DNA of 64,000 nucleotides from positions 29,945,150 to 30,009,149 of the forward strand of contig NC_134653.1 of the NCBI RefSeq assembly GCF_030463565.1, read 5' to 3'. Position numbers and translations under genes: made by a program. Positions 1-11,465 of the stretch are shown here, one piece after another (the first letter of the stretch is position 1; each line of letters opens with the position of its first letter). Origin of the DNA: Pelecanus crispus (Eukaryota; Chordata; Aves; Pelecaniformes; Pelecanidae). Below the pieces are notes generated by a model. That model was not told the origin of the DNA, did not search any database, and saw only the letters and a program-made list of their open reading frames with translations.

Positions 1-2378
1 TGGGCTGGGTGGCAAAACCCATGTTCCCAGGTAGTGCTGTGTTTTGGGACAGCATTTGCCAGGAAACTGCTAGCTGGCTGAGCTGGAGCATCCTACGTGC
101 AGCCAGGCACCGCGGGGGAGACAGAGCAGGCGAGCATGGCAGCTGGGGGTCTCACATTCAACCAGCTGCTCCTGGCTGCAGCGGGGCTGCGCTGGCTGTC
201 CCTGACATCTGCAGCCCACAGCAAATATGCCTTTGGCACAAGTTGCCCCCAGCCTCTCACTGTGGCCTGAGCTAAAGTCAGCTTGCTGCCAGCCACCAGC
301 GTAGCGACCACAGCTCGCTTGCTCTCCGTGACGTGCCCCGGCACCGGGACGTGGTCGTATGGAGCCCGGGCCATGGCTGGGTGCAGGCACGGTGCCGCTC
401 AGCGCTGGGCAGGGGAGGCAGCAGTGGGAGCTCCACATGCAGCAGGACTCACCAGGGCAGAACAAACCCCTTGCTGCGCCCGTGCCTGTGCCTGCTGGGG
501 CCAAGCTGGGTCAGCTCCAGCCATCTGCACTGGGGGTGAGGCTTGGGCAACTCTTTGCTGTGTTTGAGCCGTGCATCCCACATGCTCCTCTGTGCCGGGG
601 TGGGACAGTGCAGCAAGGGGCTGGGGCAGGATGGGACAGTGCAGCGAGGGGCTTTCTAAAGCACCTGCAGCCAGCGGCAGGGATGGTCAGTGGGGAGGGC
701 AGAGATTTTGTGTCTGGGGGGCTCAGGAACTGCCGAGGACAGATCCCTTCTGTCAGCCCTTCCACAACACTGTCTCAGGGAAAATCACTGACTGGGCTAC
801 TGAGTCCTCAGAGTAACAGCCAAAGCAGCACGGAACAGCCGTCAGGAGCAGAGCTTGTTCCCTCCGAGCACAGTTTTCCAATGTGCAAGTCCAAAGGTGC
901 CGGGAGCTGGGAGGGAAGGCGAGCCAGGAGCAAAGCAGAAGAAGCTGGAGGGTGGGTGAGACCTGCTGATTAATGCCCGGGAGCCACAAGCAAGGCAGTG
1001 GGGTTAAAAAACCCGCACTGGTTCTAAGAGGAAGAGAATGCAGCTTAAAATAGAAATCTGTCTAACAAACATGAAAAAGAATGCAAATTGAAAGTCATGA
1101 ATCATAAAAAGCTGCCCAGTGTCAAAGTGAGAGACCAGACTGCAGGGAGTGCCCAGGGGAAACGGGGCAACAGCACCTGCACCCAGCCATGCCTGCGGGT
1201 GCGGCACAGCCCGCCATAAAACTGCAGGAAAAGAAGAAGGGATCAATAAATGCTTTTTGTTCAGGATTTTGGGCAATAGCCCAGAGGGTGCAGCTGGATC
1301 CCACCGCTGCTGGTTGACACTTAACACTTGAGGGGAATGAAAGATGATGGCAAAGCTGAGGGCTCTGAGCTTTCTGAACACACAGCCTTGGGTGATTTAC
1401 TGCTGCCAGTGATGAAGAGCAAGCCCGGGAGTGCTGGTGCTGGAGGCTGTGGGAGGCTGGGGATATTGCAAAGGACCGGGAGGAAACAAGCATGCAGGTA
1501 TTTACACAATCAGGATCACAGCAGGCAAACAGGGAGAGCAGCTGATCAGAGGCTCGGTGAGAGTCAGAAGGTCCCCCCAAGGTGCCTCCTGGTGCAGAGA
1601 GTGGCTGTGGGGTGCGGGAGACGGCACCGCAGGCTGAGCCACCGCAGGGATTGGTGCCCATCGCGTCCCCAGCCAGCCACCCCACGGCCCCCTCCACCTG
1701 ATGTCAGTCAGAGACAGCGCTGAAACCCCACGTGGGATTTGGTACTGTGCAGCGTGGTGATGGAAAAACCTGGAATAGTATAGAATGAGTACAGCACAGG
1801 TTAAATGAGCTAAAAAATAGCTAATGTCCATGCCAGTGGACGCAGTGAACAGGGACATCCTCAAAGGAGAACACCATTTTCAGGAACTGAGATGGTTTGG
1901 AAAGCGTCAGCTTTGATTACACATCATTTGGAAAAAAAACCCAACTCTTGAAGCATTTCAAAACATTTAAATCTTGCATCCTGGCATCTTCAGGGCAGTG
2001 CACTCAGGCGTTTGCAGGTATGAAGTGCTGTTTAAAGCAAGAGATTTAGTGTTTAGAGGGGAGAAATGAGCACAGTGCAGCCACGGGGCACGGGGCTGGT
2101 GCACCCTCCCCAGCTGCAGCAGCACTGGAGCTGGGTGCCCGTGTGGGTCCGGCGCTGGGGCGGTGGGCAGGGGAGGGCAGCGTGCCGATGCAGGCTGGGC
2201 CATGCAAGGGCTATATATGCCCTGTCGGAGTGGCCACACGCCAGGCAGCAGGTACTGCCGCGCGCTGCAAAGTGGCACGGTCAGGTCTTTTGTTGTGCCG
2301 CGGGCACAAAGGAAAGTGCTGGGTTCAGCGGCTGGGCATGGGGCCGGGAAGAGGCTTCCAGCTCGCCCAGCGTTTTGC
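1..2378. other. Upstream intergenic region, no exon recognised
   Basis: This is GC-rich, stop-poor DNA in which short open frames occur on both strands, but none resembles a known protein. In birds and mammals CRYBA4 lies head to head with CRYBB1, so its first exon on the minus strand could be near the left edge. I looked for its Greek-key coding sequence and for a convincing minus-strand TATA box with a nearby splice donor, and found neither. The stretch holds an imperfect 31-bp tandem duplication near 601-653 and a TATA-like run at 2211-2219. Nothing else stands out. Confidence 0.5.
601..653. repeat. Imperfect 31-bp tandem duplication
   Basis: A 22-base block starting tgggacagtgcagc occurs at 601-622 and again at 632-653 with one difference, a period of 31 bp. 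It looks like simple slippage or unequal exchange in intergenic DNA. No function is suggested. Confidence 0.6.
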
Positions 2379-2494
2379 AGGATGTGATGACTGGGCGACC
2401 GCGCAGACACTGATGAGCTGGCAGTTCCTTTGTGCGCCCACCCGGGGGTCTGCCCTTGCCAGGCTATAAAGTGGGGGCCTTGCTGTGGCCCAAA
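2379..2494 (+). promoter_or_regulatory. CRYBB1 lens promoter (PL1/PL2-like sites and TATA box)
   Basis: A TATA box (tataaa, 2465-2470) sits about 30 bp before the inferred transcription start near 2495. With that start, the stretch 2379-2398, containing ggatgtgatgactggg, falls at about -116 to -97, and the block around gacactgatgagctg (2405-2419) at about -90 to -76. These are the places of the PL1 and PL2 elements described in the chicken beta-B1 crystallin promoter, where large Maf factors, Pax6 and Prox1 act to limit expression to lens fibre cells. The TATA box and spacing are seen directly. The identity with PL1/PL2 is from remembered literature, and the exact start site is inferred. Confidence 0.7.
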
Positions 2495-2536
2495 ACACAA
2501 GCCCGCTCACTCCAACAAGAACCAGCAGCTGCCCAG
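2495..2536 (+). other. CRYBB1 exon 1, non-coding leader
   Basis: The short leader begins about 30 bp after the TATA box and ends at the strong donor gcccag|gtaaga (intron from 2537). It has no ATG. Beta-crystallin genes typically have a small untranslated first exon followed by an exon coding for the N-terminal arm, as here. The 5' end is inferred from TATA spacing and could be off by several bases. Confidence 0.65.
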
Positions 2537-3230
2537 GTAAGAGGACAAAGTCCCCGGGCATTGGGCTGCAGCCAGACCTGAGGGGGGGAGAGGGAAACGC
2601 AGGGTCTCAGCTGTGACCACCGCTGTGGCCACCACATCTGGGAGCACCCCGGTGCTCAGTACCCCGCTGCTCTCTGCTCCCCCGGCAGCCACTGGTGACC
2701 CGCACCTGTGGGGCCGCTGGCAGGGTGCCCACCGGAGGGCTTCATGCAAACTGGGCTGGCCCCTTCCCACCCTCTCACACACTGCCCTGGTGCTGAGCTG
2801 GGGTCCCAGGCACACCCTGTGCAGGACGGCCCCAGCACCCGGTGCAGCATCAGGCCTCAGCCTGGCTGGGGAGAGCAGGGAGCTGCTGAGCACTAGTGTT
2901 CAGGGCTGCCCTGGGCACCCCTGCAGTGGTGGGACCATGCTCAGGGCAGTCCTGACCACAGAAGGAGAGTGTGGGCAGCCGGGACCTCCTGCAGTCCTCC
3001 TGGTGAAGGCAGGACCCCGCTGCCTGTGCCTTCCTAGATAACCTCCCAGCAGCTCCTCTCCTGGCCCCAGGTGCCCACCCCATTGCTGAGCCCCCCATCT
3101 CAATGTGACCATCCCCAGGGCAGGGCGAGGGGCGGGGCGGGTGGTGGGTGCCCACAGCCATGCATCCCCTCTAACCTGCTGCTGGCATCTCTGCCTGGTG
3201 CCCTGTCCCAGACTTGAGCCCAACACCGTG

Positions 3231-6200
3231 ATGTCTGAGACCACAAAACCCACTGCTCCTGGCCAGGCTGCGGAGGAGAGGGAGAAGGAGGCCCCAGCGC
3301 CAGCTCCATCCCTCGACCCTGCTCCCGTCGCAAACAGCAAGGGCGAGGAGCCCTCCACAGAAGCCTTCAGGGTAAGCCCTGCTGCTCCCCACATGCAGGG
3401 ATGCAGTCCGGGGGTGAGGGATGGTGGCAGCATCTCTGGGCAGTCAGCAGGCGGAGAGTGCAGGCAGCCCAGGGGGAAGAACCCTCCTCCTAGAGCAGGA
3501 GGAGAGTGCAGACGATGCCGTCCCTCCTGGCTGTGTCTCTCCTGGGCAGCAGCTCTCTAGGTACAGGATTCGGGCAGCCGCTTGTGGGTCTGCTGCAGGA
3601 GGGGTGCTCCGGGTGCCCCTTGGCTGGGACAGCTCGTTGGGGACCACAGGCTTTGGAAATGCTCTTCCCCGGGTCACGGCATCAAGGCTGGGTTCTGCCA
3701 TCTGCTCCCTCCGGTCGCCTTCTGTGTGCGGGGGTCCTGCGGTGCTGCGGGGGAGCAGAGGAGGAGGCTGCAGGTGACAGGGCCAGCACTGAAACACCAC
3801 GGTGATGTCAGGGCAGCATGCCACCGAGGTGCTGCAGTGGGGCTGGGAAAAGGGTGAGCAACGTGAGGGCTCCAGCAACACTTCTGCATGTGCCAGGCAG
3901 CGAAGGCCACGGTATGGATACAGCTCCTGGAAGAGCAGCTCCTTCCCAGCCCGGCTGGGGCCTGCTGTGGGCACTGGCACAGGGAGAGGTGGCTTTGCAG
4001 CAGCAGAACTGGGGGCAGGATGAGGCCGTCTCAGAGCAGGGATGGCTGTCAGGAGGGGACCTTCCCGTGCTCAGCCCATGTTGGGACGGGGCTGCTCATG
4101 CACAGAATCCAGCTCAGCTTGCCAGGGCACAAGACCTGAAAAGCTGCAGGAAGCCTTGGAGAGCTGAGGGGGACCTGTGGGGCGGTGGGCTCATGCGTTC
4201 AGGGTCCATGCAGGGATGTGCAGCACCGCCCTGCCCTCCCCTAGCGTGCCTATCCCCATCTGACCCTTTCCCTCTGCCCCCAGATCATCGTCTTTGAGCA
4301 GGAGAACTTCCAGGGCAGGCAGATGGAGTTCACCACTGAGTGCCTGAACCTGGGGGACCGTGGCTTCGACCGGGTGCGCAGCGTCATCGTCACCTCTGGA
4401 CCGTAAGTGACCCCAGTCACAGAGGGGACTATGTCCCTGGGGATGCCCCAGGGAGGTCGGGACATGGTCCTGGGGAGCAGCCCAGGGCACAACGTGATGT
4501 GCAGAGGCATTTCCCTGTAGCCTGGGCAGAGAGCAGAGCAGGGCAAGCTCAGGAGCAGAGCTGGGGACCCCGGGTCTCCTTTGAGGAGGGCAGGACAGCC
4601 TGGGCAGGTGCAAAGGGTGCCAGGGCCATTTGTAAAGCAAAGGGCGCTAGAGGCAAAGCCGAAAGGTGAGGAAAGGTGTCCATCAGATCTGCTACCTGAA
4701 GCTGTCCATGAAATGCAAGAGACCTGTAGCTTTTAGAGAAGCCAAGGTGAAACGGGGCAGGTGCCTTGGGCCAGGCTGGTGGCCAGGGCCACCGCAAAGA
4801 CAAGGCTGGAGCAGGCAGGGGAGGGCAGGCAGGCAGGCAGCCCCACACGCCTGTCTGCACCCAGGCAGCTGAGCAGCGATAAAGGGGCTGGAAAGGTCTG
4901 AAAGCCATGGCAACAGTCGGCACAGTCAGGTACAAAAGTGATCACCAAACTAGATGGCAACTGCACAGGCAGATGATCTTCGTGTTGAAAGAGCATCTCA
5001 CTGTGGCTATGTCCGGCTGGAAATGCCGTGCCCGGGAAGGCAGCCTGGAGGCAGCGGGACAGCCGGGGGGGGCTGGCAGTGCTGCTGGGAGGATGCACAG
5101 GACCTGGCTTGAGGGACTGGGCAAGGTGACCTATGGTCACCTCAAATGGCACCATGTAGCACCGATGACAACCTTTTTATTAGGAACCAAGAATATGCAA
5201 GTCTTCTTGAAACGAAAGGGGGATGGAGCATCCCCAAAGGAGCTCAGCTGTGGCACCTGGGAAGCTGCACTAGATATAGGAAGGGTGAAACACGGAGAAC
5301 AGAGTATTTAAGTGTCATTGGGGTCCTAAACCCTCAGAGTCTTCTTGAGAGTCACTGGTAAGACTCTGCCCAAAAATTTACTTAGGGAAAGACAAAAGCA
5401 AAATCAACCAAACTCAGCCTTGGAAGTCAGTGTAAGGTCACACTGCCTGTGGTACTCGAACACATCTCCTGCCATTAGGAAAATACCTCTTGGCATCTGC
5501 AGAAATAGCCCCGTTTTGCAGGGAAACAGCAAGCAGAAAATGCAGGGCTGCCCTGGTGTCGAGGGCTTTTGGAGCCCTGAGCCTGGGACATTCACAGCAC
5601 AGCAGCACCTCGTGGCATTGCTAAAGAGGTGACATTGCAGCTGAACAAGCCCCCAGTGCCCGTACTCTGGTAACGGGACGAATGCCAGAGCTGGCTGACG
5701 CTGGTGCAGCGAAGCATGCAAGCGTGCCAGGATTAGACAGCCTGGGCAGCTCTAGCCCTGGCTCAGTGGTGCAAGAGGGAAAACAAAGTCCCGAGACAAC
5801 GCGAGGGCAAGGCTGCGGCGCCCAGCGTGCAGGGCTTGCCAGCTGCCTCACGGTCCCGGTGCTCCCTGGGCTGAGGAAGAGGAGCACTGCGATCACGCTG
5901 GTGTCTGCTGCTGGCCTTGGATGCGTGCACCAGCGAGCACTCAGCTGAGAGCCTGTGGGCTCAGGGCTTCGTGGCAGCTGCCAGCTCTGTGCATGCCATA
6001 CTGCCTGTGCTCCGAGAAAGGTGGGAGCAGGATGGTGGGACCAGTCCTGACAACCTGCAGCCTTTTTGGGTGCTGGGAGGCCGGCTCCAGCGCCCCACAG
6101 GCTGGCAGAGCCAGAGAGGAGCTGCTGGGTGGCATCTGACCCGCTGTCTTGTCCTGCCCCTCTCCCCAGCTGGGTGGCCTACGAGCAGGCCAACATGCGT

Positions 6201-7036
6201 GGGGAGATGTTCATCCTGGAGAAGGGCGAGTACCCTCGCTGGGACACCTGGTCTAGCAGCTACCGGAGCGACCGCTTCATGTCGATGCGTCCCATCAAAA
6301 TGGTGAGTGGTCCAGGAGCAGAAAGCATCCAGCAGGTTCTGGCCAGGGCCAGATCTGTGCTGCTCGATGCCTCACTGCAGCAAGCTCCAGGATTTCGGCC
6401 GTGCGACCCAGCGCCTTCCCTCTGTCTTCCCCAGGAGGCTGAGGACCACAAAATCTCCCTGTACGAGTCTGCTGACTTCAAGGGCAACAAGATGGAAATC
6501 CAGGAGGATGACGTGCCCAGCCTCTGGGCTTATGGCTTCTGCGACCGCGTGGGCAGTGTGCAGGTGCCCAGTGGAACGTAAGCCCGACTGCAGCAGCGGC
6601 TGCCTCCTGCCAGGCTCCCCGTCCTCCCGTGCCCCAGCTTGCTGCCCGCTGATCCTGAGCACCCGCACGGGGCTCTTGGGCAGCCAGGAAGTGCTGCATG
6701 GCTGTTTTCGGTGGTGTAGCCCATCACCCAGCAGGTCACACCCAGCACACGGGAGGCAGGGGGCTCTGCCGGCTTCCCAAGAGCATGCCGGCCATGTCGC
6801 TGCCGCCTGTAGCAGCCGACCCCACTCAGGTGCCCTCTCTTTGCCTTCCCTGCAGCTGGGTCGGGTACCAGTACCCTGGCTACAGAGGCTACCAGTACCT
6901 CTTTGAGACCGGAGACTTCCGACACTGGAACGAGTGGTCTGCCTTCCAGCCCCAGATCCAGTCCATCCGCCGCATCCGGGACATGCAGTGGGACCAGAAA
7001 GGCACCTTCGTCACCCCCGACGCGCCCTCTGACTGA
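3231..7036 (+). CDS. CRYBB1: Beta-crystallin B1, five coding exons, 238 aa
   Basis: This is a structural protein of the eye lens that forms beta-crystallin oligomers and gives refractive power. Coding exons are 3231-3371 (exon 2 begins at 3212), 4284-4402, 6170-6302, 6435-6577 and 6856-7036; all junctions are GT-AG and the total is 717 bases with the stop. Exons of 119, 133 and 143 bp are the usual beta-crystallin sizes, one exon per Greek-key motif. Residues 1-47 form the flexible Pro/Ala/Glu-rich N-terminal arm ([11 protein letters not shown]). Motif 1 starts at about 48 ([16 protein letters not shown]), motif 2 at about 88 ([16 protein letters not shown]), motif 3 at about 132 ([17 protein letters not shown]), and motif 4 at about 180 ([16 protein letters not shown]), followed by a short C-terminal arm. 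The length equals the chicken protein as I remember it. The start is the first ATG of exon 2, in the context caccgtgATG. No damage is seen. Confidence 0.97.
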
Positions 7037-7190
7037 GCATGCTGCCTGCTGGCTACGAGTCCCGGGCCCCGTGGGGCACCCCCGCCTCCCCCCGCGCTCG
7101 CCTGCTCAGCACTTTCCTTGTACATTGCACATTCCCTGGATGTACTCTACCTTGCGAGGCAAATTAAAAAAAAACAGAAGACTTAAGCTG
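7037..7190 (+). other. CRYBB1 3' untranslated region and poly(A) signal
   Basis: The short 3' UTR follows the TGA at 7034-7036. The only poly(A) signal is attaaa at 7163-7168, followed by an A run and then ordinary sequence, so cleavage probably falls near 7180-7190. A UTR of about 150 bases is normal for crystallin genes. The cleavage point itself is inferred. Confidence 0.6.
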
Positions 7191-7780
7191 CTCGGGAGTT
7201 GGTGGTCTGTGAGCGTGGCCGTGGAACGCTCTGCCTCAGCTCTGCTTTTCCACCATGCTCGAGCCTCATGCCCGAAGCCGGGTGGGATGTGGTGGAGGGC
7301 GATTTTCCCAGGGGAATTGCTCTCAGGCGGGACCCCGCCACACACACTGGGGCTGCAGTGGGAACAAGGGGAACCCTGGTGAAAGCAGCAGCGTGCACAG
7401 GAAAGGAGGTGGCAGGAGGCTCCTCCAAACTGGCCTTGCCAGCCCCTGCGGGGCCTCTCGCAGCCGGGGAGGCTCGGGGCACCCCGGGAGTGGCTGGAGC
7501 ACAGGGGGGTCCCAGGTCCCCCCGTGCCTGCGGAGCAGGGGGCAGCAGGGGCTCACGGGGCCGCACTGGTGGGTACGGGCCGAGGCAGGTCTTGTGAGCG
7601 GCCCCTCAGCCGTAAATAATTAACAGCAGTGACTACACTCAATCAAAGACCAATTCACTTTCATGAGGGTTTGTTTTTTTTTTCCTCCGGGACAGCGTGT
7701 CCCTCCCCTCGGGCGCTTCCCCTCTTTCCTGGGGCCTCACTCCCCCTTCCCCATCCCCTTTCCCTCCCGGTGAGGCGCCC
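7191..7780. other. Spacer between CRYBB1 and the TPST2 promoter
   Basis: This gap of about 600 bp separates the lens gene from the next CpG island. It holds one short T run near 7674-7682 and is otherwise ordinary GC-rich DNA. I see no exon or recognisable repeat. Confidence 0.5.
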
Positions 7781-8128
7781 TGGGGGGCGTTTGCCTGCGC
7801 TCCCCCTTGGCTAATTCGCCGCGGCAGCGACCGCAGCGCCGCCGGGCACTGTGCAAGCAGCACCCCGGGGGCTGCTGCGGGCCGGGGGCGATCGCTGCTG
7901 GCGTGGGCAGCCCCCCCCGGAGCGCCCCACGCCCGGGACCCCGCAGGCGCGCGCGTGTCGCGGGCACACGCGTGTCGCGTGACACCCGCCTCCCCCCAGC
8001 CCGGCTCCGCCGCCCGCGGGGCGCATGCGCAGTGGGGCGGCGCGCGGCGCGGGGATCCCGGCCCCTCGTGCGCGTGACGTCGCCGCGTCTCGCGCCGCTC
8101 CGGGCCGGCGGCGGCGGCGGCGGCCCCG
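7781..8128 (+). promoter_or_regulatory. CpG-island promoter and likely first leader exon of TPST2
   Basis: The block is very GC- and CpG-rich, with no TATA box. It contains an NRF1-type site (gcgcatgcgca, 8021-8031) and a CRE-like site (tgacgtcg, 8075-8082), followed by a (CGG)n run that ends at a strong splice donor, cggcccc g|gtgagt, with the intron from 8129. This looks like a housekeeping promoter with an untranslated first exon on the plus strand. The next plus-strand gene is TPST2, whose coding exon starts at 20612 after an acceptor, so a distant leader exon is expected. The link is inferred; cDNA evidence would be needed to prove it. Confidence 0.6.
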
Positions 8129-8153
8129 GTGAGTGGGGGGGAGGGGGGGGTAC

Positions 8154-8178
8154 GCCACGGCCACGGCCACGGCCACGG
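8154..8178. repeat. (CCACGG)n short tandem repeat
   Basis: Four copies of a 6-bp unit (ccacgg) lie just inside the inferred first intron of TPST2. It is a simple GC-rich microsatellite. Confidence 0.8.
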
Positions 8179-8408
8179 GCTGCGTGTGCCGCCAGCGCCG
8201 CTCCGCACCGGCTCCGTCACGGTGCCCCCCCCCCGCCGCGGCGCCGGCCGGCAGGTGACAGCGGCGGGCGGTGCGAGCACCGCGGGCAGCGCTCGCTGCT
8301 CGGTGGGTGGCGTGCAAGGTGCGCGGCGCGGGGGAGCGGCGAGCGGTGCGGGGTGCAGAGCGGACGGTGCGGGGAGCGGCGTGGGATGGTGGGTGCTCGG
8401 TGCACGGA

Positions 8409-8529
8409 GCCATGCGGGCTGCTCGGTGCGATGCGGGCTGCGCGGAGCCATGCAGGCTGCTCGGTGCGATGCGGGCTGCTCGGTGCACGGAGCGATGCGG
8501 GCTGCGCGGAGCCATGCAGGCTGCACACT
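8409..8529. repeat. 19-bp minisatellite with alternating variants
   Basis: Six copies of a 19-bp unit sit at 8409, 8428, 8447, 8466, 8492 and 8511, with a 7-base partial spacer at 8485-8491. Two main forms tend to alternate: gccatgcgggctgctcggt and gcgatgcgggctgcgcgga. They differ at a few fixed positions, which suggests growth by 38-bp pairs. Degenerate relatives of the unit continue on both sides, about 8290-8635. The array sits downstream of the TPST2 CpG promoter, in intron 1. It keeps reading frames open on both strands by chance, but nothing suggests that it is translated. Confidence 0.8.
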
Positions 8530-8560
8530 GTGCTTGGCGCACAGCAGGCGGTGCGCGGTA

Positions 8561-8597
8561 CACAGTGCAGGGTGCACGGTGCACAGTGCAGGGTGCG
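8561..8597. repeat. 21-bp tandem duplication beside the minisatellite
   Basis: The block cacagtgcagggtgc occurs at 8561-8575 and 8582-8596, a period of 21 bp. It lies in the same GC-rich intron-1 repeat zone as the 19-bp array but uses a different unit. Confidence 0.6.
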
Positions 8598-11448
8598 CGG
8601 CGTGCGGTGCGGGGTGCTCGGTGCAGGGTGCTCCATGTAACTTTTTTTTCCCTCTTTCCTGCCTTCCAGCACGCTCCCCCTCGCCCTCGGTCTCCCTGGC
8701 ACCCCTTTGGGACCCCAGCACCAGGCTATGCCCTCCATCACCCGTGCATTGCTGTACAGGACTGTAGTGTGGGGAGTGGGCTTGGGCACTAGGCTCGTCG
8801 GGAGGCACCCACGGGCCAGGGCTGTCCGTCTGTCCAGGCACCCGGGGCTGAGCCTGGTGGTTGGGGCTGCCTTCCTTCACTGGGGCGAGCGTGGCTGCCT
8901 GTGTCGCGGTGGCCTGGGCAAGCAAGCGCTGGGTGAGAGGCTGCACCTGCGGGTCTCACTCGGCGTTAGCCTCAGCTTTCGGGACAAAAGGTTTCGGCAG
9001 CAGCAGAGGTCTGGGCAGCTGCAGCTTCTGCTGGGCGGCCGTGGGGTGCGGGTCCCTTGGCAGGGGGGTTGCAGACAGGCTCCTGAGCGGCTGTGTCGGT
9101 GCCTCGCAGCCCACCCAAAACATCGATGCTCTCCCTGCTCTGCCTGTCACCAGGCCGCTGCCCTGCGGCGCTGCATGGTAGGGACCTGAGAGCCACACTG
9201 TTTCCATAGCAAGCTCAAGTTCCTTGGGACTCATGGCCGGAGTCGCAGTCCCTGGCGCTGCTGGCAGCGCGTTCCCACTGCCGGCAGCGTGAGCTGGGCC
9301 ACAATCTTCCATAGGAGGAGTATGGTTTGCATTGCGCGGGCCTTTGTTCTGTCCCTCGCTGCGTTTGTTTGCATGCTCGGTCTCTGTCCAAAAAACATCT
9401 CACAGCTTGAAACCCCTTCACACGTCTTCCTCTGCGAGTCAGAGCCAGGTCCCGCCAGCTGCTTGTACTTAATATACGGGCGGCGAGTCTCCCCTTTGCA
9501 CAGCTGTGTTGCGCTCTCATGCTTGGGTACTGAGCAAGGGTGAGTGGAGAGATTAAAATGATTTGTGCTAACAGGTTTCCAAATTTGCCGTTGCTTTTCT
9601 GGGAATACTGCAGCGTGCTCCTGGGGAGCTTGTCAAGTGCCAACGCAGGTTCAAATCTTTCCTCCAAGCGGGGTTTTGTAATAGCGTGCCTGACTGCAGC
9701 TTGTGCTCGGTGGCTGCCTGCATGCCTGCACCTGGCAGGAACAGACATGCTGTGCTGCCCACAGAGAAAGCCAAAGGTCTGCAGGGTGCTCACGCAGGGG
9801 AGGGCAGCCCCTGAAATTGGGGGGTGATTGCAGCGCTGACCTTTAGAACCGCTGCACAGCCTCTGCGTGAACCCGCAAGGGTGGAGTTTGAGGAAGGGGC
9901 TGGTGGATCTTGCTGGTGCACTGATGAACGCGCTACTGGCAGCCTGGTGTTTTGGTCCGGAGCGCTGAGCTTTCTCCATTCCTGCAAGTTGCTTCTCTGC
10001 CTGCGTGTGCACTCAGGGGGTGGTGCTGCTCTCTGGGTGAGCAGCAGCTGGCTGCTGCCTGCAGCTCCGTGTTTCCTGGAGGACCAGAGCATCGCTGCTA
10101 GGACCTGGCCATGAGAGCCAGTTTTCGTGTCTCGATGTTTGGTGGCGTGTCAGCTGACATGGGGCAGCCACTGCCGTGCTCCAAACCCCCTCTGCTGAGC
10201 TGAAAGCCCTTTGCCTGGGGCGAGCAGCTCCATGTCCTTCCCGGCATCACCCGGAGCTGGTGCTGCAGCTGGCATCGGGGGGCATTGCTGCAGGGGGATA
10301 CGGGCAGAATTATGCCCTCCACACTGGTGGGATGTCCCAGGCTGGGGACACAGAGGCAGGAGCTGCCGTGGGTCTCTCCAGGACACGGTTTGCTGGTGGG
10401 CTCACCAGAAGGATGGGCAGGCTCGTGCTGCTGCCGTTCTCTGCCTGTAGGTTTTAAAAACCGTATTAGTAATTTCTGTCGCTATTTTAGGAAGATACTT
10501 CCAAAGGCAGTTTGCATTACAGATACGCTGAGCCTTCAGGGGACATGCAGGATGGCAGGAGTGCTATAAGATGCAGTGACTGTCAAGAACGTTTTTGGAG
10601 AGAGAAAACAAACACCCAGCAGGTGGTTTTATTTGGCACCGTACAGATGCGGCTTCTGACAAATTTGTGTTGCGTTTAGGAAGCCGAAGCCTCATGCCTC
10701 AGCAGAGCGTGTTTCACTTTGGATTTTGCAGCCCTCCAAGTGCAAGCAGCGAGTGTGCAGGCTGGCGGGAGAAGCTTGCCGTGCTGTCATCTGCCTGCTT
10801 TGTTGCATACCATTTTGCAAGCCTTTAGTCTGTGCAGTTCTCCTAAACCCCTGTCTGCCTCCAGTATCGCAGGGATTCTCCTCAGAGAAAACCTATCTAA
10901 AGGTGAACGATGCTTTTTTCCCCCCTTTTTCCACAGTCCATCCTTTTGTGCTGGCCTCGCAGCGCGCGTGCAGGCAGGAGCGCAGGCTGGGCGGCGCTGC
11001 CTGGGGCTGGCCCTGCCTGTAGGAGCCGTGCAGCGTGCAGGAGGTCCTGCCGAGGAGCTGCCCCGAGCCCCTCTCCCCCTCGCAGGGTCTGCAAACAAGA
11101 ACCACTGATAGCAGCAGAGGGTTGCTCAATCCGCAGCAGTTGGAAGTTAAGTAAGTGGCTGGTTCCCATCGTGCCTTCCCAGGTGAGTGAGTCCAAACCG
11201 AGACCGGGGAATCCACAAGTGGCTGCGGCATCGAGGCGCTTCTCCATGGAGTAATGACCACCGGCTCGTCGGCTCCGGAGCCGCTGCCATCGCAGACTGC
11301 TGTAGTGGGGCAGGGAGAAGCAGCTGGGGTTTTTCCAGTGCTCCTGTTCCTGCTTGGTGCTGGGGGTGGATCCTGCAGCATGGGCGACCGTTTCTGGCAG
11401 TGGCTGTGCCCGGACACGCTGTACGGGGGGTTGGAGGGCACCCCCCCC

Positions 11449-11465
11449 CACACACACACACACAC
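11449..11465. repeat. (CA)n microsatellite
   Basis: A short CA dinucleotide run directly follows a run of C. It lies in the first leader intron of TPST2. At about eight repeats it may be mildly polymorphic. Confidence 0.85.

Noticed and set aside
1-504. Possible CRYBA4 first exon on the minus strand
   Set aside because: CRYBA4 is expected near here by synteny, but no minus-strand TATA box or Greek-key coding sequence was found, and the one good donor-like site (plus-strand ctcacc, 449-454) has no supporting promoter.
7639-8946. A 435-codon open frame on the minus strand across the TPST2 CpG island
   Set aside because: It runs through the CpG island, a putative promoter and the minisatellite. 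High GC and repeats remove stops by chance, and the product is Ala/Pro/Arg-rich low-complexity sequence with no known domain.
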